Shown here: positions 1 to 7,769 of the stretch, one piece after another
How positions within the stretch are numbered: the stretch's first letter is position 1
Layout: each line of letters opens with the position of its first letter
From: an uncultured Aquimarina sp.
GTDB taxonomy: Bacteria > Bacteroidota > Bacteroidia > Flavobacteriales > Flavobacteriaceae
DNA: 64,000 nt
Assembly: GCA_947498595.1 (NCBI GenBank)
Contig: CANMKX010000017.1
Location: forward strand, 1 to 64,000
Direction: 5' to 3'
Program-made: the position numbers and the translations under genes
Notes under the pieces: generated by a model
Databases searched by the model: none
Seen by the model: the letters and a program-made list of their open reading frames with translations, nothing else
What the model was told of the DNA's origin: nothing

Positions 1-209
1 TTAATGTAAATATAAAGTTCCCTTGGAATCCCTTGTATTTACTGAGTTTTTGATTTTTTTATTACTTTAGATAAAAATAGAAAATGTAATCATAGCCATA
101 GCTACGGTGTTGTTTTATATTGAAACATAAAGAGAATAGACATAAATTTAGCCGACTATTTTGATGTTTATAAGGTATTAGATAAAGCTATTCACTTAAA
201 TAACTTTTT

Positions 210-1511
210 ATGGAAAATCTGGATGCAGCAAGGCTCCAAATGGCATTTACACTTATCTTTCACATTGTATTTGCTTGTATTGGTATGGTCATGCCTTTTT
301 TTATGATCGTCTCTCATTACAAATGGTTAAAAACTAAAGATACAATGTATCTTACGCTTACTAAAACTTGGCAGAAAGGAGTTGCAATTTTTTTTGTTAC
401 TGGAGCTGTTTCAGGAACAGCGCTTTCTTTTGAACTAGGGTTGTTATGGCCAGAGTTTATGAAACACGCAGGGCCTATTATAGGAATGCCATTTTCATTA
501 GAAGGCGCCGCTTTCTTTGTAGAAGCAATAGCATTAGGATTTTATTTTTATGGATGGAATAAATTACCAGAACGATTTCATTGGGTAACGGGTATTATAG
601 TAGGAATTGCTGGAGTATCATCAGGAATATTAGTAGTAGCAGCTAATAGTTGGATGAATGCCCCTAGCGGATTTACATACGAAAATGGGGTGTTTTCTAA
701 TATAGATCCTATACAAGCGATGTTAAATCCAGCTTGGTTTACGCAAGCGTTACATATGGTATTAGCAGCCTTTACGGCAACTAGTTTTGCTGTTGCTGGA
801 GTACATGCCTATCAAATCTATAAAAAACGAAAAGTTGTATTGCATCTCAAAGCGTTTAAAATCGCAATTACTTTTGGTGCTATCGCAGCAATATTACAAC
901 CTATTAGCGGAGATATTTCGGCTAAAGATATAGCAGAGAGACAACCTGCAAAATTAGCTGCAATGGAAGCTCATTATCATACAGAAAAAAATGTACCTCT
1001 TTATATTGGTGGAATTGTAAATAACGAAACGCAAGAAGTAACTCATAAAATTGCATTGCCAAATATGCTCTCTTTTTTAGCTTTTGGTGATTTTGATGCA
1101 GAAGTAAAAGGATTGAATGAATTTCCAGAAGATGAGCGACCTAATGTGGCAATTGTTCATTACGCATTTCAGATAATGGTAGGGTTAGGGACATTATTAC
1201 TATTAGCAGGGATTTTTTATTTCGTTTCAAGGAAAAAGACACGATGGCAGCAAAAATCAGTGTATTGGTTATTTTTTGTATGCTTAGCTCCAATGGGATT
1301 TATTGCATTAGAAGCAGGATGGATTGTAACCGAAGTAGGAAGACAACCGTGGATTATTTATAACATCATGAAAACAAAAGATGCAGTTACTCCTATGGAC
1401 GGAATTGTATATAGTTTTTATATGTATGTTTTAGTATACACAGTATTAACAGTAGCCGTTACTTGGTTAATGATACGTCAGATAAAAGTATTAAATCAAT
1501 CAAAATTATAA
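210..1511 (+). CDS. cydA: Cytochrome bd quinol oxidase subunit I
   Basis: This is the haem-bearing subunit of the inner-membrane bd-type terminal oxidase, which oxidises quinol and reduces O2 to water. Expected residues are visible. H18 and H182 match the haem-ligand histidines, M323 sits in FQIMVGLG, E98 and E105 are the conserved helix glutamates, and K248/E253 lie in the quinol-binding loop (AERQPAK...E). GRQPW is at 378-382. At 433 residues it is the short Q-loop form. The start at 210 gives the canonical N-terminus directly before helix 1. cydB follows after a 4-bp gap, so the two form one operon. No cydX-like ORF or cydDC is in the window. The 209 bp upstream hold no gene. Confidence 0.96.
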   Translation: MENLDAARLQMAFTLIFHIVFACIGMVMPFFMIVSHYKWLKTKDTMYLTLTKTWQKGVAIFFVTGAVSGTALSFELGLLWPEFMKHAGPIIGMPFSLEGAAFFVEAIALGFYFYGWNKLPERFHWVTGIIVGIAGVSSGILVVAANSWMNAPSGFTYENGVFSNIDPIQAMLNPAWFTQALHMVLAAFTATSFAVAGVHAYQIYKKRKVVLHLKAFKIAITFGAIAAILQPISGDISAKDIAERQPAKLAAMEAHYHTEKNVPLYIGGIVNNETQEVTHKIALPNMLSFLAFGDFDAEVKGLNEFPEDERPNVAIVHYAFQIMVGLGTLLLLAGIFYFVSRKKTRWQQKSVYWLFFVCLAPMGFIALEAGWIVTEVGRQPWIIYNIMKTKDAVTPMDGIVYSFYMYVLVYTVLTVAVTWLMIRQIKVLNQSKL

Positions 1512-1515
1512 GGGT

Positions 1516-2550
1516 ATGTTATATGTAGTATTATTCTTTTTAATTTTTTCCTTTTTATTATATGTGATATTAGGAGGAGCAGATTACGGAGCAGGAATTA
1601 TAGAGTTGTTTTCTTCGGAAAAGAATCAAGAAATTACGAAAAAAACAATTTACAGAGTAATGGGACCAGTTTGGGAAGCAAATCACATCTGGATTATTAT
1701 TGTGATAGTCATTTTATGGATCGCTTTTCCGGCATATTATAATGTAATGGTTGTGAACTTACATATTCCGTTAACTCTAATGCTATTAGGAGTAACGTTA
1801 AGAGGAGTTGCTTTTGTTTTTAGGCATTATGATGCTATTATAGATAATTCTCAACGATTGTATGATAGCTTATTCAAAATATCAAGTTTAATAACACCTA
1901 TTTTTTTAGGGATTATTTTTGGAGCTCTCGTTAGTGGAGAAATACAATTATTAACAGAAGAAAACCGACTTACTTTTCATGAAGCTTATATTGCTTCTTG
2001 GTTGCATCCTTTTGCAATATTGGTAGGAATATTTTTTGCAACATTATGTGCTTTTTTATCAGCTGTTTTATTGATAGGAGAGGCCGAAGAAAAGGATCAA
2101 AATATTTATATAAGAAAATCAGCCATAGCGACTATTGCCGTAGTTTTAATGGGATTTATAACTATTGTATATGGATACAGTACAAATACAATTTTTATAA
2201 TAGATTTTATAGCTAATAAATATGTTTTAGGAACAGTTACTTTATCTGGAATATTGTTACTTCCATTGTGGCGAAATATAAAAAAAGGAAATAAAGTATG
2301 GACTCGTTTTTTTGCAGGATTTCAAGTTGTATTGATTTTGATAGCAGCATTAATTTCTCATTATCCAAATATTATAATTACAAAAACAACAAGTATAGAC
2401 ATCTTAATGGATATCGCACCGCCAAGTGTTATTAAAGTTTTAGGGATTTCTTTAATTATAGGAGGATCCATCATATTACCTGGTTTGTTTCACTTATTAA
2501 AATCATTTAAGATGATTAAGATATTAGAAGAAGGAAAAAAACAACTATAA
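1516..2550 (+). CDS. cydB: Cytochrome bd quinol oxidase subunit II
   Basis: This is the second integral-membrane subunit of cytochrome bd oxidase. It is a 344-residue, highly hydrophobic protein with about eight or nine membrane segments. It carries the family signatures GGADYGAG at 20-27 and WEANHIW at 53-59 near the N-terminus. It starts four bases after the cydA stop, so it is co-transcribed and probably translationally coupled. A strong hairpin terminator follows the stop codon. The pair gives respiration at low oxygen; bd oxidases are also known to be relatively sulfide-resistant, which is of interest given the sulfide cluster 10 kb downstream (context only). Confidence 0.95.
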   Translation: MLYVVLFFLIFSFLLYVILGGADYGAGIIELFSSEKNQEITKKTIYRVMGPVWEANHIWIIIVIVILWIAFPAYYNVMVVNLHIPLTLMLLGVTLRGVAFVFRHYDAIIDNSQRLYDSLFKISSLITPIFLGIIFGALVSGEIQLLTEENRLTFHEAYIASWLHPFAILVGIFFATLCAFLSAVLLIGEAEEKDQNIYIRKSAIATIAVVLMGFITIVYGYSTNTIFIIDFIANKYVLGTVTLSGILLLPLWRNIKKGNKVWTRFFAGFQVVLILIAALISHYPNIIITKTTSIDILMDIAPPSVIKVLGISLIIGGSIILPGLFHLLKSFKMIKILEEGKKQL

Positions 2551-2558
2551 AAAAAATA

Positions 2559-2588
2559 CCCTGATAGTTTTTATATAAACTATCAGGG
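2559..2588. terminator. Bidirectional terminator between cydB and the peptide operon
   Basis: The perfect inverted repeat CCCTGATAGTTT / AAACTATCAGGG (12-bp arms, 6-nt loop) is flanked by an A-run on the left and a T-rich stretch on the right. It lies between the convergent cydB stop and the stop of the last leader peptide gene, so it can end transcription from both sides. Confidence 0.85.
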
Positions 2589-2600
2589 CTTATTTTGTTA

Positions 2601-2774
2601 CTAGCAGTCATAACCGCATCTACCTCTAGGCACGCAAGACCAACGATGTGTTTCACGATCAAAGCAAGGTTCTAATCCATTATCGCAATAAGGTGCTCCT
2701 CCGCCATTTATAGCTCTTTGTTCATTAGTACTTAACTCTTGAGTGTTTTTAGAATTTAAAATGTTTTTTAACAT
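2601..2774 (-). CDS. Double-glycine leader Cys-rich peptide precursor, copy 1
   Basis: A 57-residue ORF, found by translating the minus strand by hand. The N-terminal leader begins MLKNILNSKN and contains ELSTNEQRAINGGG, the double-glycine pattern of Bacteroidota natural-product or bacteriocin-like precursors. The predicted core after GG is about 31 residues with five cysteines and ends CGYDC. The core shares the pattern C..GLE.CF..ETHRWSC.P.GR with the next gene upstream, so the two are paralogues. It is the last gene of a three-peptide operon and stops just before the terminator. A C39-type peptidase/transporter would be expected to process it, but none is in this window. The final function (bacteriocin, signal or other) cannot be told. 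Confidence 0.75.
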   Translation of the reverse strand: MLKNILNSKNTQELSTNEQRAINGGGAPYCDNGLEPCFDRETHRWSCVPRGRCGYDC

Positions 2775-2804
2775 GATTTTGTTTTTTGAATTTATAAGAA
2801 TTTT

Positions 2805-2975
2805 TTAGCATTCACAGTCTCTACCTACAGGAATACAAGACCAACGATGTGTTTCTGGATTAAAACAAGCTTCAAGACCTTGTCTACACACTGGTGCACG
2901 ACCTCCAGTAATTATTTTTTGCTCTTTTTTAGATAATTCTAAAGTGTTTTTTAAGTTTTGAATGTTTGTTATCAT
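2805..2975 (-). CDS. Double-glycine leader Cys-rich peptide precursor, copy 2
   Basis: A 56-residue ORF on the minus strand. The leader reads MITNIQNLKNTLELSKKEQ and then KIITGG, with processing predicted after GG at about residue 25. The core has five cysteines. It is paralogous to the peptide at 2601-2774: GLEACFNPETHRWSCIP here matches GLEPCFDRETHRWSCVP there. The gaps to its neighbours are 30 and 26 bp, consistent with one operon. The core is better conserved between these two copies than the leader is, which suggests that the core sequence itself is under selection. Product activity is unknown. Confidence 0.75.
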   Translation of the reverse strand: MITNIQNLKNTLELSKKEQKIITGGRAPVCRQGLEACFNPETHRWSCIPVGRDCEC

Positions 2976-3001
2976 GATTAGATATCATTAAAAAATGAAA
3001 T

Positions 3002-3211
3002 TTAACACCCTCCGTTGTTATTACAATTGATGTTAGAGCAATCATAATAAGGCGAATTAGCTAAAAATGGGTAGCGATCTATCCACCATTGTTGTGGACG
3101 GTTTCCACAACAGAATGTATCTGGAGCAGGAACTCCACCACCTTTAACTACTTTTTGTTGCTCTTTACTTAATGCTTGAGCATTGTCTAAATCTAGAATG
3201 TTTTTTAACAT
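3002..3211 (-). CDS. Double-glycine leader Cys-rich peptide precursor, copy 3
   Basis: A 69-residue precursor. The leader MLKNILDLDNAQALSKEQQ ends in KVVKGGG, and its start closely resembles that of copy 1. The core is unlike the other two: it has CC, a WW pair, then NSPYYDC and an Asn-rich tail NCNNNGGC. It is the first gene of the three-peptide operon and the most upstream on the minus strand. An exact TAnnTTTG element lies about 70 bp upstream. The same leader with different cores is typical of precursors exported by one shared transporter, which must lie elsewhere. Function is unknown. Confidence 0.75.
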   Translation of the reverse strand: MLKNILDLDNAQALSKEQQKVVKGGGVPAPDTFCCGNRPQQWWIDRYPFLANSPYYDCSNINCNNNGGC

Positions 3212-3281
3212 GATTTATAATTTATTATTAGTAATAATGTATAAAAGCGAATGTAGATGAAGAAAAAGTATTACGATTAGT

Positions 3282-3289
3282 CAAATGTA
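3282..3289 (-). promoter_or_regulatory. Candidate -7 element for the peptide operon
   Basis: Read on the minus strand this is TACATTTG, an exact match to the Bacteroidota -7 consensus TAnnTTTG. It lies in the 119-bp gap between the response regulator stop and the first peptide start. No clear TTG -33 box is seen at the usual distance, so the call is tentative. Confidence 0.4.
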
Positions 3290-3330
3290 TATCCGTATGA
3301 GTTAGATGATTATTCGTAATGCATATAGTC

Positions 3331-4038
3331 TTATAATACGGTAGCAATAAAATCCTCCTTTTTACGAATTGAAACAGGGATTTTTGAATTGTTTTTTAAA
3401 AATACATACCTACTTTTATCATATCGATCAATGTAATCAAGGTTAACAATATATGATTGATGCGTTCTAATAAAGGTGCATTTTGGGAGTAGTTTTTCAA
3501 AATCTTTTAAGGGTTTAGAAGCGATAAAAGTGCGTTTATCTGTTAAATAGAAAGTAGTATAGCCACCATCAGATTGGCAATACAATAAATCCTTAAAATC
3601 GATAATTTGTAAACTGTCTTGTAGACTTAAAACAAGTCGTTCTCGTTTATTATGAAGAGTTTCTATATCATTAATAGAAGGAGATAATTGAGTTACTTTG
3701 GAAAGAGCAATTTTAAGATCATGTAAGTTGATTGGTTTTAATAAATAGTCGATAGCCCCGTTTTTAATAGCTTTGAAAGCATACTCTTCATACGCAGTCA
3801 TAAAAATTACCTTGTAATTTGTAATTTTTATTTGCTTGAGAATATCAAAAGCAGTACCTCCTTTTATATTAATATCTAATAAGAGTAAATCAGGTTTACA
3901 AGCATCAATTATAGTTGTAGCTTCTTGTACAGATTCACATTCCCCAATAATAGAAATTGGATGATCAAAAGAGTTTAATAATGTCTTTATTCTAATTCGG
4001 ATAGAAGATTCGTCATCTACTATTAACGTTTTAATCAT
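3331..4038 (-). CDS. LytTR-family response regulator (orphan)
   Basis: A 235-residue two-component response regulator. It has a CheY-like receiver (about 1-120) with acidic pocket D8/D9, phosphoacceptor D55, T81 and K101 in the LLKPI motif. A C-terminal LytTR DNA-binding domain (about 135-235) contains TFIRTHQSYIVNLDYI. Such proteins usually pair with a LytS-type kinase, but none lies beside it; a complete kinase/regulator pair of this kind sits at 52-56 kb. It reads in the same direction as the three leader-peptide genes 120 bp downstream, so control of that operon is plausible but unproven. Confidence 0.9.
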   Translation of the reverse strand: MIKTLIVDDESSIRIRIKTLLNSFDHPISIIGECESVQEATTIIDACKPDLLLLDINIKGGTAFDILKQIKITNYKVIFMTAYEEYAFKAIKNGAIDYLLKPINLHDLKIALSKVTQLSPSINDIETLHNKRERLVLSLQDSLQIIDFKDLLYCQSDGGYTTFYLTDKRTFIASKPLKDFEKLLPKCTFIRTHQSYIVNLDYIDRYDKSRYVFLKNNSKIPVSIRKKEDFIATVL

Positions 4039-4516
4039 AATTAGTAATAGTTTTAAGAGTGATAATTAATGAATAGAAATAGCTTTGTGCGTGGAGGAAA
4101 GCACAAAAGAAAAGAAAACTGCTTCCTATAAAAAAGAGCAGTATAGATGACAATGCATAAATTTTGGAGTAAAAAAGGCATCTGTATGAGCATTGAAATC
4201 TATTGGATAAGAATGTAGGAATTGCTGTATAGTATAAACAAACAATAAATAACCATTTGTTGCGCAAAAAGGGAAATGGAAATAAGTTTGCATACACAGT
4301 ATAAACGAGACCCACGTGTGATAAATTGATTGATTAATGTATGCTAAGATATAGATTAGAAAAATATCGAGATGATACTATCTTTGCTTAAAATAATGAT
4401 ATTTTATGATATTGAAATAATATTAAATGAAGGGATGATAAAATAAGTAAAAGGAAATTGAAGTACTTTTTTTATGGGATAAGGTTAAAAGTAGAAAGAT
4501 AAAACAAGTATTTTTT
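4039..4516. other. Intergenic stretch without a convincing gene
   Basis: About 480 bp between the response regulator start and the tRNA promoter. A 94-codon minus-strand ORF (4031-4315) overlaps the regulator start and looks hydrophobic, but it has low-complexity, Phe-rich composition and no recognised domain. I do not accept it as a gene. Confidence 0.5.
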
Positions 4517-4524
4517 TATCTTTG
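4517..4524 (+). promoter_or_regulatory. -7 promoter element of tRNA-Pro
   Basis: TATCTTTG matches TAnnTTTG exactly and ends 9 bp before the mature tRNA 5' end, the distance expected for a Bacteroidota sigma-A promoter driving a tRNA with a very short leader. Confidence 0.7.
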
Positions 4525-4533
4525 TATAAGAAT

Positions 4534-4608
4534 CGGGATGTAGCTTAGTCCGGTTAAAGTGCTGGTCTGGGGGACCAGAGATCGGAGGTTCGAATCCTCT
4601 CATCCCGA
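4534..4608 (+). tRNA. tRNA-Pro (anticodon GGG)
   Basis: The 7-bp acceptor stem CGGGATG/CATCCCG pairs fully and is followed by discriminator A. The anticodon arm is CTGGT-CTGGGGG-ACCAG, putting GGG at the anticodon. The T arm contains GGTTCGAATCC. CGGGRTG is the classic tRNA-Pro 5' end. CCA is not encoded: the genome reads ACA after the stem. Confidence 0.95.
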
Positions 4609-4611
4609 CAA

Positions 4612-4643
4612 AATAGAGGAGCCATTTTAATAACTCCTCTATT
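4612..4643. terminator. Terminator after tRNA-Pro
   Basis: Inverted repeat AATAGAGGAG / CTCCTCTATT with a 12-nt loop, starting 3 bp after the tRNA. It may also serve the convergent gene ending at 4659. Confidence 0.7.
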
Positions 4644-4658
4644 GTATCGAAATAACGT

Positions 4659-4970
4659 TTATAAGTTATTGGCAATAGATACAGCTAAATCTCTATGATT
4701 TTCATCTTCTGGGAAAATTACAAATTCATCAGATTCTGAATTAATTCCTATTTTGTGTTTAATCGTTAAAGAAAAGTTTAGTGGGATTTTTTCTCTAATA
4801 TAATGATTGAAAAAATCTTTTGGGACACAAACGATTAATACGAAAGATGCTAAAGAAGAAGCTTCAATTTTTTCGCTTAGTTCGATAAGCATAGCTTGCA
4901 TAGCAACATGAATTGTGGTAAATAATTTTTTTCTTGATACGACATAATCGTCAATTTCTAAAGTATTCAT
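4659..4970 (-). CDS. Unknown 103-residue protein
   Basis: I do not recognise this family. The protein is soluble, mixed alpha/beta in appearance, without signal peptide or membrane segment. It contains FVLIVCVPKDFFNHYIREK in the middle and an acidic C-terminal part (SDEFVIFPEDENHRD). It stands alone between the tRNA terminator and a 440-bp gap. Sensible codon use, a defined start at 4970 and a stop next to the tRNA terminator support a real gene. Confidence 0.6.
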   Translation of the reverse strand: MNTLEIDDYVVSRKKLFTTIHVAMQAMLIELSEKIEASSLASFVLIVCVPKDFFNHYIREKIPLNFSLTIKHKIGINSESDEFVIFPEDENHRDLAVSIANNL

Positions 4971-5409
4971 AGTGTGGAGATTTTATAGGTTAAGTATGGG
5001 TGGGGTGAAATACTTTATAACTCATTACATCATAGTATTCAAAATATAGAATACTATACTGAAAAAAGTCAAATAATGTTTTTTTGAAATAATTATAGGA
5101 TATAAAAATAAACTACATTAATATTGATCGAATTGATTTTTTAGAGACAAATAATTAGGTGGAAATTGTAGGGTAGAAAGAATCATAATATGGGGTATTA
5201 GGTTTAATATAATTTGGGACTCAAAAATATGATATTTATCAGTATTTAAGCAATGGTTATGCGGTATAATAATTACGGTTTTACTTTAGGAATTACTTGT
5301 AAAAGCAATATATACAAAGTAAAAGATTAGAAATGAAGATAGAAATTATAAAAAAATATAATTTATAAAATAGATTAATTGAATTAAGAAAAGCAAAGAA
5401 TTAAATAGA
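4971..5409. other. Intergenic stretch, nothing recognised
   Basis: About 440 bp of very AT-rich DNA between divergently oriented genes. It must hold their promoters, but I cannot identify a convincing -33/-7 pair, repeat or RNA structure. Confidence 0.5.
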
Positions 5410-6021
5410 ATGTCGACATCGCCAAAATTATTTGAAATACAGTTAATAGATCCACAAGAAAAACTTTGTGAAGCATGGAAAGAATTATTTAAAGACTGTA
5501 ACCAAATTTCCATCCAGAAAGGAAAATTTGAATATGTAAGTGATTTTGATTGCTTAGTAAGTCCTGCAAATTCATTTGGTTTAATGGATGGAGGAATAGA
5601 TTTAGCTATTCGGAATTATTTTGGAATGAAACTTCAATATAATGTACAAAAACGAATTCAAAAAGAGTTTTATGGAGAACAACCAGTAGGAACTTCAATG
5701 ATTGTTTTAACAGAGAATGAGTACCATCCATTTTTAGCTCATTCTCCAACAATGCGAGTTCCTACAGACATTACTAAAACAACCAATGTTTATAATGCAT
5801 TTTTTGCAACTCTTACAGCAATAACAAATTATAATAAAGCAAATAAAATAAAAATAGAAAAAGTTTTATGTCCAGGAATGGGAACAGCTACAGGAAAAGT
5901 TCCTCCTTATGAAGCAGCACGACAAATGTACATTGCATATAAGAATTTCATGAAGCCTACTACCAATATGACATGGAGAAATCTAATCAATAGAAATAAA
6001 GAAATTATAGGCGAAAATTGA
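5410..6021 (+). CDS. Macro-domain protein
   Basis: A 203-residue protein consisting almost entirely of a macro domain, a fold that binds ADP-ribose or its derivatives and often removes ADP-ribose from proteins or metabolites. The ligand loops are recognisable: VSPANSFGLMDGGID at 50-64 (the usual N-A-N-S...GGG-type loop) and the phosphate-binding loop PGMGTATG at 155-162. It lies 52 bp upstream of an ATP-grasp gene and a lipoprotein gene in the same direction, so a shared transcript is likely. The substrate cannot be deduced. Confidence 0.8.
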   Translation: MSTSPKLFEIQLIDPQEKLCEAWKELFKDCNQISIQKGKFEYVSDFDCLVSPANSFGLMDGGIDLAIRNYFGMKLQYNVQKRIQKEFYGEQPVGTSMIVLTENEYHPFLAHSPTMRVPTDITKTTNVYNAFFATLTAITNYNKANKIKIEKVLCPGMGTATGKVPPYEAARQMYIAYKNFMKPTTNMTWRNLINRNKEIIGEN

Positions 6022-6073
6022 AAATGAAATACTATAAAAATCCTTAGTATTGTAAATAATATGGAAATAAATA

Positions 6074-6967
6074 ATGAGAATTATATATTGCGACAGTGTA
6101 ATTGATACTAGAAAAATTGAACCTGATTATCAGATAGAAAAAGAATCAGCAATAAAAGAAGGATTTCGTTTTTCAATAATTAGTTTTGAAGAACTAATAC
6201 AAGGAAATATAATTAAAGCGCTGCAAAATATAGAAGAATCTAAAAAAGAAGAAAAAGGCATTTATAGAGGTTGGATGTTAACTCCAGATCAGTATGGCGA
6301 ATTATATGATGGGCTTTTAAAAAAGAATATTAGACTAATTAATACTGCTAAAGAATATAAGCATTGTCATTATTTACCAGAATCGTATAGAAAAATAGCA
6401 CATAAAACTCCAAGATCTAATTGGACGATAGACTTAGGTGAAGAAAAAATATTAGAGTTAGCTTCAGAATTTAATAATGAAGCAATTATCGTAAAAGATT
6501 TTGTAAAGTCTGAAAAACATAATTGGGATGATGCTTGTTTTATTCCGAATGCGGCAGATAAAAATAAAGTGAAATTGGTGGTTAATAACTTTATAAAGCT
6601 AAGAGGGAATTTACTAAATGAAGGACTTGTTTTTAGAAAGTATGAAACATTAGAATTCTTAGAAGAACATCCAAAAAGTAAAATGCCATTAACAAAAGAA
6701 TACCGACTTTTTTTTGCCAATAAAAACATTATAAGATGTTATGACTATTGGGATGAGATAACATATGAAAAAGAAAAGTTAGATTTAAACGAATTTATAG
6801 AAATAGCAAAAACCATAGAGAGTAATTTTTTTACAATGGATATTGCAAGAAAAAAAGATGGTAATTGGATTATAATGGAGTTAGGAGATGGGCAAGTAGC
6901 AGGAGTACCATCAACAGCAACATTACACATCTTTTATAAGAATTTAAAAAAAAGTATATTAAACTAA
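6074..6967 (+). CDS. ATP-grasp domain protein
   Basis: A 297-residue protein whose C-terminal half looks like an ATP-grasp ligase domain. IIVKDFVKSEKHNWDDACFI (138-157) would supply the nucleotide-binding lysine region. FFTMDIARKKDGNWIIMELG (252-271) carries the acidic metal ligands D256 and E269, followed by D272-G-Q. From memory it resembles the DUF4343/R2K-type ATP-grasp group, which joins a carboxylate to an amine or similar acceptor. The N-terminal 120 residues look like the pre-ATP-grasp fold. The lipoprotein gene starts on the base after its stop. The substrate is unknown. Confidence 0.72.
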   Translation: MRIIYCDSVIDTRKIEPDYQIEKESAIKEGFRFSIISFEELIQGNIIKALQNIEESKKEEKGIYRGWMLTPDQYGELYDGLLKKNIRLINTAKEYKHCHYLPESYRKIAHKTPRSNWTIDLGEEKILELASEFNNEAIIVKDFVKSEKHNWDDACFIPNAADKNKVKLVVNNFIKLRGNLLNEGLVFRKYETLEFLEEHPKSKMPLTKEYRLFFANKNIIRCYDYWDEITYEKEKLDLNEFIEIAKTIESNFFTMDIARKKDGNWIIMELGDGQVAGVPSTATLHIFYKNLKKSILN

Positions 6968-7588
6968 ATGATGCATAAAATTAAATACATTTTAATCTTT
7001 ATATGTATATCCTCATGTACAACCAATACAACTATAGATTTTAAATCAACATATGGTATGTATTCAATCATGGTAAACGAATTTACAATACAATCAACTC
7101 AATTAGAAAAAGAAATAACCTCAACTATTGAAATTCTAAAGAATGAAGAACAACTCAATTTAGAATTGATAGAATATGAAGAATATACAGATGCTTATCT
7201 GGCCTATATTGATACTATGATTAAGGAATTGCAAGAAGATGCAAATATTATAAACCTTAAAAACAATCAAAATGTATTAGCAAATACTAAATATGTTAAT
7301 AATTTATTTTTTGATAACGAAGTATATAGTTTAAAAGGGAGAGAATACATTAAAAAAACGAGTGAATATAAACAGAATATTTTAGAATTGGTTGAAGATA
7401 AAAATCTAATAGAAAGAATTAGAATAACCTTAAATACCAATAACATTTTTGATAAAAATAAAAGACCAATTAAACTTTTAGAATATTATTTTAGAGATCA
7501 ATCTCTAATTGCTACAATTGCATATTTCAAAAATAAGAAAAGACAACTTCTAGAGTATGAAAAAGAATTTATTAACCTTTCGTATTAA
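6968..7588 (+). CDS. Unknown lipoprotein linked to the ATP-grasp gene
   Basis: A 206-residue protein with a short lipoprotein signal: a hydrophobic run then ISSC, giving C17 as the lipidated residue. The mature part is rich in Glu, Lys, Asn and Ile and probably mostly helical. No known domain is recognised. Its ATG directly follows the ATP-grasp stop (TAAATG), so it is translationally coupled to that gene. A membrane-anchored partner for a macro-domain/ATP-grasp pair is unusual. Either of two consecutive ATG codons could be used. Confidence 0.65.
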   Translation: MMHKIKYILIFICISSCTTNTTIDFKSTYGMYSIMVNEFTIQSTQLEKEITSTIEILKNEEQLNLELIEYEEYTDAYLAYIDTMIKELQEDANIINLKNNQNVLANTKYVNNLFFDNEVYSLKGREYIKKTSEYKQNILELVEDKNLIERIRITLNTNNIFDKNKRPIKLLEYYFRDQSLIATIAYFKNKKRQLLEYEKEFINLSY

Positions 7589-7609
7589 AAGGGTTAACTC
7601 TCTTTTTTA
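7571..7609 (+). terminator. Weak candidate terminator after the lipoprotein
   Basis: TTAACCTTT and AAAGGGTTAA form an imperfect hairpin across the stop codon, followed by CTCTCTTTTTTA. The stem has a bulge, so this is tentative. Confidence 0.35.
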
Positions 7610-7769
7610 CTGTTATTTCAATAGCAGTGAACATTTTTAAAAAACATAATTATAATTTCTAAAAGCATAAATCCGTAAAAAGTATACAAACTTCCTTGAA
7701 TTATATACAATATTGACTTACAGTTATTTGATCTTTGTGTAAGAAAATTTACAAATTCATACAGAAGGA

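Noticed and set aside
1998..2216. 72-codon ORF inside cydB.
   Set aside because: Shadow frame of a clear cydB gene; Cys/Phe/Tyr-rich nonsense composition.
4031..4315. 94-codon minus-strand ORF overlapping the response regulator start; considered as a kinase remnant.
   Set aside because: It is Phe/Leu/Ser-rich with no kinase motif and no family resemblance, and the overlap with the regulator start is easily explained by chance in AT-rich DNA.
4472..4675. 67-codon minus-strand ORF.
   Set aside because: It is read across the tRNA-Pro gene on the opposite strand; the GFEPPISGPPDQ-like sequence is a well-known tRNA antisense artefact.
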